DNA from: Henricia sp. BOLD:AAB3569 | Lineage: Eukaryota > Echinodermata > Asteroidea > Spinulosida > Echinasteridae | Assembly (NCBI GenBank): GCA_037783545.1 | Contig: JBBELK010000481.1 | Location: 930,001-994,000 of the forward strand | Reading direction: 5' to 3' | DNA: 64,000 nucleotides | In this document: piece by piece, positions 56,723 through 64,000 of the stretch | Layout of the letters: the number at the start of each line of letters is the position of its first letter | Numbering within the stretch: position 1 is the stretch's first letter | Notes under the pieces: generated by a model | What the model saw: the letters and a program-made list of their open reading frames with translations, nothing else | The model's database searches: none | What the model was told of the DNA's origin: nothing | Program-made: the position numbers and the translations under genes

Positions 56723-57419
56723 AGTAGAACCAGGCCCATTGACGTTCATCAAAAGAAAATTTGTTTTATTTGGTATTCGTGGCTGGATGTGTTGGATTTT
56801 GAATGGAAAAATAAAGTTTTCTTGCTGTGAAAATAGCACTTGGAAATTTATTTACGGCTGCCGTAATATAGCATTTGCATTTTATGGCGAAACCACAACA
56901 CCATTGCGATACAAAACTCAGTTACCGTACATGTACGGCGTACAAAACAAGATGTTCAACTTGACTGTAGACATGGCATTTTAAGAAAATCCAAATAAGA
57001 ATGGCAAGTACATGTATGCTAAAAAGTAGTACTACCAGTATTTCCTATTTTGGAATGAGGATTACAGACCAAAATATGTTTTAAAATACCGAGAAAAATC
57101 GCCACGCGTACACACAAACACATGGTCATCCGGGTACTTTTCGTGAGTTGTTGCCACAGTATAATATGGCGCCCGGAGCACCACGGTGGGCCGGCGGCTT
57201 TGTACACGAGGCATGGCGACTGCGCACTCTAGCCTTACGGCTTATACTCTATGGTGCCATATCACTGTATTCAAGTATTTTGTATATGTGCGAAAATGTC
57301 CAATAAGCATACGCATAATTTAACTTCGACTCGGGTGTAACAACCACTGCTCTCCATGAATGAAACAACCGTCCAACATCTTGCTTCAGGTCAGTCATCG
57401 CCTTGTCTGGACTGGTTAT

Positions 57420-57695
57420 ACTCATCGATATATATACACTGGATGAAGCAACGACGTCTAAAATTAGAGCCACCGTCCGCCATTGTACCCCACCAAATAC
57501 AATGCCTTGCCTAGATTGGTCATACTGTCTTCACTAGTCTATACATCATGGTCCACATGTGTTAAGTGGAATGCAAGCGATCGCATGGACCGGGGAGCAG
57601 TTTAGGCCAAGCATTGTTCGTGGGGCACGTGGCTTCAATTCTCGTATAGCCAACTGCTATTGCATACTTCATCCATTGTATATATATCGATGGTT
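57420..57695. mobile_element. Degenerate palindromic element
   Basis: ATCGATATATATACACTGGATGAAG pairs with CTTCATCCATTGTATATATATCGAT across about 215 bp; weaker pairing (AGAGCCACCG with CACGTGGCTTC) continues inward. Confidence 0.5.
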
Positions 57696-57697
57696 AT

Positions 57698-57996
57698 ATA
57701 CGTCTGGTGTACTGACGTACTTTCTTTCACATTCACAATTGGTATCTAGGCCTACTTGACCAGACTAAATTGTTTGTTGCTATGTGGTGCACGCGGCAGG
57801 TGTGAAGTACAAAATCAATATCGTGTTTACCGTAGGAGAGAATGGCATAAAGCAATCAGACTGTTGGTTGCTAGGCAATCAGGCGAGCACCACGTAGCAA
57901 CAACAGCATAGTATGTGACTTTCTAAACTGCACCTCCATTTGAAAGTCAAAATTTCGGAACACCAGCTATTATGCAAATGTTACACGCAAAAAGCT
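57698..57996. mobile_element. Family B element, copy 4
   Basis: GTCTGGTGTACTGACGTAC, GGAGAGAATGGCATAAAGCA, CACCACGTAGCAACAACAGC and TGCAAATGTTACACGCAAAA; left terminus lost against the palindrome at 57420-57695. It lacks the 200-bp insert of copy 1. Confidence 0.65.
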
Positions 57997-59166
57997 TCTA
58001 TTCCTGCATAAGCATCTGCAACTGGGTTCGAGACTTTCACAGCACGAACTGACGTCCAAAGTAATCACTAATTCTAGATATAGATCGGTAAAAGGAACAC
58101 GGACAAGCGGCCGGCAATAATTGATTGGAAAATTAGACTCCCCGCTTCCCAAATTGATTTGTCGGTATGAAATAGCACCAACGCATTGTCTGGCGACAGA
58201 GACATTTAGAAATGTCGGGAAGTAGGCGAGTTGCATTTCGACTAAGTGTCTAATTTGCGGAGCCAGTGTCTGAGGCAATGTCAGTTTCAGCGGCAAGCTT
58301 CATGAACAAATGAATGCCCAGGGTTTATACAGCTGCCAGTTTTATGCATAAATGTCCGATAAACGTTACATTTTAACCCGGATCGACTGTCCACTTACCA
58401 GCAGAAGCCAACAATTTCTAGCGTAATTTATAACTACACTCGATCCAAAACCAACTCTTGTCTGTGTGACGTGATAGAACAATCCGCGCTGAGCATGTCG
58501 TCTCGTGTAGACATAAGTATTAAGTGGTCGTGTTAGCTTTTGCATTTCTCCCTATCTGGTAACTCGACCTTACAGATTTTGTATCAATTAAATATAGATT
58601 GCAGGATTTGAAAACTGTTACAACAATAGAAACGATACTATCTGCATGTGTGATTGAGGGTGTGTACGATAAAAACTAATCTGTGTAAATCAATTCAGTA
58701 GGCCTATCACCGTTCCGAAAAAACAACGAAAAACTGTGTCCATGCATACTTTCAAAATATTGCGCGAAGTTACCGTCCTATATATTTAGGCTTGTTCGCC
58801 AGCTATATCCGTGATGGGAATCGCGAGATTAGTCATCTCTTTCCTATGAAATATGTTGCAATATTTGGGAGGGTTGGCAACTATGTTACGTTGATCAAAT
58901 AATGTTCACTTCAGAACATTTTGAAATATGGCTTTAATAAACCCACATGCCTCGCGTCAGTGGTTGTTTGCGTAAAATGCTTTATAGCACGATTTATGTT
59001 TTAAGGACGTGACACCAAGTAACAAGGCTGACTCGTGAATTTTGCGTTTAATGAAAGTGACATTTACTAAGTCCCGTATACATGTTTAACATGTTCACTT
59101 TTCATTTGATGGTTATACATGAGCACAGTGTGCAATTAAAGTTTAACTTCGAGAATCAATAGGTTA
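57997..59166. other. No gene recognised
   Basis: A 108-codon - strand frame (58296-57970) overlaps the family B end and has no motif. The rest is AT-rich. Confidence 0.35.
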
Positions 59167-59494
59167 TTTAGCCGTTTGCGTGTTTTACATGAATAGCGTC
59201 TGGTGTACTGACGTACTTCACATGCAAACTCAGTATTCACTTGGCCAAGCTAATTTTTTGTTGCTATGTGGTGCAGGCGGCATGTGTACAGTGTTGATAC
59301 ATAATTAATATTGTGTTCATCGTAGAAGAAAATGACATAAAGCAACCAGACAGAGTTTTGTGGGCAAGGGCGTGCACCAACAGCATAGTATACGTGACTT
59401 TGTAAACTGCACCTCCATTTTTTTTTCAGGGGAAGAACTCGAGACGCCATAGCGACAATGCAAACTGCAGAGGTTACATGCAAAATGCCAATTA
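59167..59494. mobile_element. Family B element, copy 5
   Basis: TTAGCCGTTTGCGTGTTTTA, CGTCTGGTGTACTGACGTAC, GAAAATGACATAAAGCAACC and TAAACTGCACCTCCATTTTT, ending GTTACATGCAAAATGCC. Confidence 0.65.
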
Positions 59495-59758
59495 AAGGAT
59501 GGTTCTCAGCTTGCTCCCGCAGTCTTCAATGGGGCTATAAAATCAAACCAAAATATCTAACCACAACACAACGAGGGATAATCTTGTTTTATTTGCGAGT
59601 AAACTACATGTATATCATTACCTAATATTTGTAAGAAAAGGACATATTCGCTTTATCTGTCAGGGTTGTGGTATACTTCCGAAAAAGACAAGTATGCATT
59701 ATGTGACCCGCTCTGGGAAAAGGTAGTATAATGTGCGCAGGCTAGATCGAGCTTTCGC

Positions 59759-59902
59759 GACCGTATCGAATAGCCGCCATTTCGTGGGGCAGTTTCTTTG
59801 TTCCTTGAGGACATGCATGGTTGCACATATTGTGCTTCCATTGTTGAACAGTTTAAGTAACAAAAGGTGCCCCACGAAATGGCGGCTATTCGATATACGG
59901 TC
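59759..59902. mobile_element. Family C MITE, copy 2
   Basis: GACCGTATCGAATAGCCGCC against GGCGGCTATTCGATATACGG; matches 24934-25078 along its length. Confidence 0.85.
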
Positions 59903-59913
59903 CATAGACATTT

Positions 59914-60049
59914 GTGGCGGATCCACGCTCATTAAAATACAAAAACACAATGGAAATTCCTGGCAGTTCCCAGATACCGCCTGGAATGTCCGTGCTCCGC
60001 CTGGAATTTCCATTGTGTTTTGGTATTTTAATGAGCGTGGATCCGCCAC
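59914..60049. mobile_element. Family E MITE
   Basis: GTGGCGGATCCACGCTCATT and AATGAGCGTGGATCCGCCAC are perfect inverted ends; arms of about 55 bp (ACACAATGGAAATTCC against GGAATTTCCATTGTGT) leave a loop of roughly 30 bp. Confidence 0.85.
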
Positions 60050-60106
60050 AGATTTCTAAAACTCAAACTAGCCTACGCGACTTATACCTTTTTCCAGAGC
60101 GGGTCA

Positions 60107-60266
60107 CATATACCCTAACGCTCCTATACTCAACACACTCATCCCTTTTGTTAACGGACAACACCCCCCCCCCCCCACAAAACTTAAAGGAATTACTTAA
60201 CAATTCCTTGGATGTTTGAGACTCAATGAGAAAATAATGGTAGGGGGATACCCTCTGCCACATATC
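60107..60266. mobile_element. Family J MITE, copy 3
   Basis: Begins CATATACCCTAACGCTCC and ends GGGGATACCCTCTGCCACAT; shares CAACACACTCATCCCTTTTG with 25126-25275. Overlaps the last bases of the family D end; contains a run of C (60167-60178). Confidence 0.55.
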
Positions 60267-60858
60267 GTGCTGCATATGTATATTTACAAGAGAAGTGAGA
60301 AGAAATTGTTAAACTGTCAGACGAAAAATAACACTGCAAAAAAGTCAAGGGACACACTGACCCAGTTTAAGGATGCTTGCATAGAGGAGTCTGACACAAT
60401 AAAAAGCACCTTCAGAAACACACCAAGCGTCTCCTCATTTGTTTTGTTACAATTACCAGGGTGTTTTTCTTACAGGGTCTGAAAGCACGCTGGCGGGTAT
60501 ACAGATAGCCCCGTACAGCTCAAGGGACTCCGATATGTGTAAAATCGGTCACCGGAAGCGTGCCAGGGTTCTGCCAATCTGAACAGGCTGGGATGCGCTA
60601 TGTCAAGATTGCCAGGGTTATAACAATACCAGTATAGGTACATCAACGCCAACATGACAATCTATCTTGCATGCTTGATATAATCCATATCGTGCTGCTA
60701 ATTTGGTTGGGGAGCTTCATCTCTTGAACTTAATTGTTTCACACCGTCGTCTTTTCCACAGAACACTATGGAATGTGTTCCAATAGTTTTGCTCAGCTTG
60801 CTCATCATCCGATCGCCTCATCAGCCGTGTACACATTTCCCAGCTTGCTTACATCCTA
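60267..60858. other. No gene recognised
   Basis: Ordinary non-coding sequence between two transposons; open frames below 90 codons and without motif. Confidence 0.35.
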
Positions 60859-61206
60859 TTCTTGGGTTTCACTTGGTTTGACAACGGTTGCTATACGCCA
60901 TTACTGTGTCCATACTACGACACGCCAAAGCGAAAAATAAGTCAACACTAATAATTTGCCATCAACCCTGAAAAACAAGTCTCAGCATTTTTAAAAACTT
61001 GCCAACAAAAGCACGGTATGCCAGTTTGAAACAGTCTATCAACATTTAAAAGTCATGCCAACCTTTTTTTTCTTGCGCAACATTTGCGAAAATATGCGTC
61101 AACATTAAATTATCAGTGTTGAATTATTTTTCGCTTTGGCGTGCTATTGTATGGACACAGTAATGGCGGATAGCAACCGGTTGTCAAGTTAAGTGAAACC
61201 CAAGAA
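60859..61206. mobile_element. Family A MITE, short form
   Basis: TTCTTGGGTTTCACTTGGTT and AAGTTAAGTGAAACCCAAGAA flanked by TA (60857-60858, 61207-61208). The 348-bp element has about 100-bp arms around CAAAAGCACGGTATGCCAGT. It lacks the central junction and second lobe of the long copies. Confidence 0.9.
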
Positions 61207-63204
61207 TATCTCCAAAATCGAAAAGTAATTTTTCTGCATTTTATATTTTACCCAGTTTAATATCTTTCTACCTTCGAGTTAAATGTAAAAACCTCTTTAT
61301 TTAACTATCTTTTAGCCCTCACCGTGAGTGGCCATTTTGCCCTTGTGTTTGGAGATTTACATTAAAAACAAAAATTATGTTGAAGTCGAACTGACCTGGA
61401 AGTCAGATAAAAAAATAACCAGCATGAAAAAGATGAACATATAATTACGTACATTAGTAGCCGTAAACTTTTTGTTAATTTATAATTAGTTTATATTTGA
61501 AAATTTGAACACAAATCCTCACAAGACACTTTGTAAAACATGTTCAACGAATATTGTCTGGGTTTGATCTTCGGGAACAGTCTGACTTCCACATCCAATC
61601 AGAGTTTAAATATCATCGCGGTAACCTAACAATGGTCGCAATACATCATTCCTGAAACGCTCAAATTAAAGGGCAGAATCGGTGCACCGCTATTAAATAA
61701 ACCATAGCCGAGAGCAAAATGAGATTTCATTATACTCTTGTGACAAGACATCGACCTGTTTCTCGAGTTGGGGTCTGACTTTCTGGCGACAGATTAATCA
61801 AATTTAAACGTAATTTAGGGCGCAATATCTCAAGATTCAGACAGTCCTATTTGGGGACTTTAAAACAGAAAACACGAAGGCAAAGGTAAAAGAGATTAGC
61901 GGTTTGCATTGGATTGCAGAGACGGGCAAATTACGGTGCCATATTTGAACGCTATAAATAAATTGATTTAAATGTCCGCTTCAATTTGGATAGTGAATAA
62001 TACGCCAACAATTTTCATCTTTGAAGAAAATCCCTTAGTGTGGCTCAAAAACACGTTCACATCTGAATAACATTTTAAAGAAATATTATATATTGTTTAT
62101 ATTGTAAGGTTTTTCATCATTTTGCACCCACATTTGAGGCAGCGCTGTAAGTAGTTGCTTTTTAACTATGGTGTATGCTCTTATACCTTTTTAAAATGTA
62201 AACTAGCAAATTGACGCCATCAAGACGGGCAATTTCCATTTACGTCCGAGCTGTCTGTGAGGCCTTGGGACTTTGAAATTTCGTTTCTGTGAACAGCACA
62301 CCACTTGACGCATAATTCCCTTTCTCCATTGTGGACATGACCAAATCGCGCTGCAATGACCCAAAGCAAAATTGATGCATCGCGGCGTAAAAGCATTTTG
62401 TCCTTGCCCCAAGCAGATTACCCCTCCAAGTCATCTACAATTTGCCTCAACGTAGTTAAGCAGATATATATGTGAAAGGAATTGCACTGTCCAATTACTT
62501 CCTAACTAATGGGCAGCGATCTTGTCAAGACCGTAGGGTGATGACCTGCTGTGCAGGGGGTTTCAAGGCTTAAAGGCCCAGTGGATCATTTGCAATGACC
62601 CAAAAAGTAATCGACGAGTTTACAGGGGAAAAGTTCTGAAAGTAAAGATTGAATTAATAGCAACTATCCAATGAAAGGTTTTCGCTCAAAATGATATAAT
62701 TTTACCAGAAAATAATCCGTAAAGATGAAATTATTTAGATCGTTTGCAAACGATTTACTTATTTTTGGTTCGCATCTACGCGGTCCAAAATGCATGGGCG
62801 CTGTGTACTCCGTGTGCGTGTTCCAACGCGATGCATTTTTATGGATCGCGCGCACACGCAGTATGTGCGCCACAGAGTGCATGACGCAAGCCACATATAG
62901 TACCCGATCAACTGCGAACGAATATTTGAAACACCCCGCCAAGACCAGGAAAATGCATATGAATTTTCATGGTTTTTTTAAACGTGGTACATTTGACAAA
63001 GCTGAAATTTCTTCGGATGAGTTTGTTGATGTCTTTCTTTTGATTTATAATGGTTTTATTCGCAGAATCGCTCAAAAACAGATCATCTACAGGGCCTTTA
63101 AAGAGAGACGCCAGCCCGTCCAATATTGTTAACTTCATTGATGAAAGTTAAAAGATGACCAAATTACACTGCCAGTAATGCTCATGATTTTGTTTCCTGG
63201 TGGT
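61207..63204. other. No gene recognised
   Basis: AT-rich to 62200, then mixed. A 135-codon + strand frame (62725-63132) has the opposite strand open over much of its length and no motif. Confidence 0.35.
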
Positions 63205-63430
63205 GTGTTCTTTGAGAGTGCTCCCGGTTTTTGCGCGTGCTCGTGTTCGCGCTTGCTCTTGATTTTTGGCGTGTGTTCGTAATATTTGCGCGTGCTTATG
63301 GATTTTGCGTTTTCGCGCGTTTCTCACGTGCTCGTGGTTTTGTGATGTGCGCTCGGTGTTTTCGGCGTGTGCTCATGGTTTTGTCCTACGTCTGTGGTTA
63401 TTCATGTGTTCTCATGGCTTTGTGCACACA
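63205..63430 (+). repeat. Degenerate minisatellite
   Basis: Repeated variants of GCGTGCTCGTGGTTTTG, e.g. GCGCGTGCTCGTGTTCGCGC and GGCGTGTGCTCATGGTTTTG, spaced roughly 27-33 bp. It explains the Cys/Arg/Phe-rich open frames here. Confidence 0.65.
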
Positions 63431-63823
63431 TTTGGTTACAGCTGGTGTCCCTGCCATGGTTGAGTGCAAATTAAATAATCAGCTTGCTTACGCGAGAACG
63501 TGCAATTTCCACTTATATTTGATGTATGTCATGTTTGGCGAAGGGTAACCTCAATATTGTCGCGATCCGAAATCTAGAGAGGCGTAACGACAGGAATAGT
63601 CCCCAATTAAATCTCATTCGGTTATTTGAATTTATCGGGTAACCGAAAAGTTGGGAGTTTGACAAAAAATAAACCACCCCTTAATTTACTGATAACCACT
63701 GGTGATATTGCTTTTGAATGTGGCTTTTGACATTTTCAGGGGAACCAATCACGATTTAGGGTCTCTTTAAACAGTTAATTGATTTATGAAAAGAGTTCGA
63801 CTCCCTATCCCTTTAATTATACA

Positions 63824-63912
63824 AGCAAGCATCGATTGAAGGATATACAACTATCTGGAACTTCACCAGCAGGAATAAATTATGGAATAGAGACATTGCC
63901 CCAAAGCAGACA
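63824..63912 (+). CDS. Possible short exon, unknown product
   Basis: After a pyrimidine-rich stretch ending ttatacaag, the frame reads KHRLKDIQLSGTSPAGINYG and IETLPQSRQ, then meets a donor-like cag|gtgtgtg at 63913. Composition and borders look exon-like, but I recognise no family, and a chance open frame of 30 codons is common. The acceptor could also be a few bases further on. Confidence 0.2.
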
Positions 63913-64000
63913 GGTGTGTGTCATTTATGCCACACAATCCAACATATACATATCGTCGCCTTAAAACCAGAACAGTCTATGTAAAAAAATGTCATTTTGA

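Larger units (their letters stand above)
59700..60110. mobile_element. Family D element hosting two nested MITEs
   Basis: TATGTGACCCGCTCTGGGAA and TTCCAGAGCGGGTCACATA inverted over about 55 bp (also GCGCAGGCTAG against CTAGCCTACGCG). The interior is almost entirely two complete palindromic MITEs, 59759-59902 and 59914-60049. Confidence 0.75.

Overview
The window looks like a gene-poor stretch of an animal nuclear genome. It has small exons with GT/AG borders, two typical metazoan gene families, tRNA-derived SINE heads and very many short palindromic DNA-transposon relics. There are no operons, rRNA or bacterial features. The repeat style (many TA- and TTAA-flanked MITEs, CpG not obviously depleted, SINE tails with TTGCCCAAGGGCACA-like motifs) suggests a marine invertebrate. 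A lancelet or another invertebrate deuterostome is only my guess.

Two host genes can be read. On the + strand, three exons (2139-2379, 3244-3339, 4615-4729) join in phase into the cyclic-nucleotide-binding domain of an HCN-like channel: beta roll, phosphate-binding cassette, then C helix. The transmembrane part must lie to the left; bases 1-71 may hold a piece of the C-linker. On the - strand, two exons (45376-45104 and 36977-36747) join in phase 0 into a complete 167-residue Ly6/uPAR-type protein with signal peptide, twelve mature-chain cysteines and a hydrophobic GPI-type tail. A TATA box lies upstream, and the intron is 8.1 kb.

Almost everything else is repeat-derived. 0.3-2.8 kb and 5-7 kb: MITEs, two of which crowd the first channel exon. 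3.6-4.2 kb: Tc1 relic in a channel intron. 7.7-9.8 kb: duplicated blocks with a short element flanked by GTTCC. 12-13.5 kb: fold-back element and a 472-bp tandem duplication. 24.1-25.3 kb and 59.7-60.3 kb: nested MITEs. 27.1-31.8 kb: a higher-order array carrying many perfect AGGTCAAAGGTCA (DR1) sites, CRE palindromes, paired ETS sites, CTCF-like motifs, a 63-bp minisatellite and terminal hairpins. 40.1-40.7 kb: a large palindrome with seven CACGTG boxes. 44.0-45.0 kb: a fold-back mariner built from two inverted copies of a transposase 3' end, inside the Ly6 intron close to its first donor.

The two genes are unrelated in function as far as the sequence shows. The most unusual content is the 27-32 kb array and the nested or fold-back transposons. 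I see no evidence of a new enzymatic or defence system. Element names (families A-N) are local to this report.
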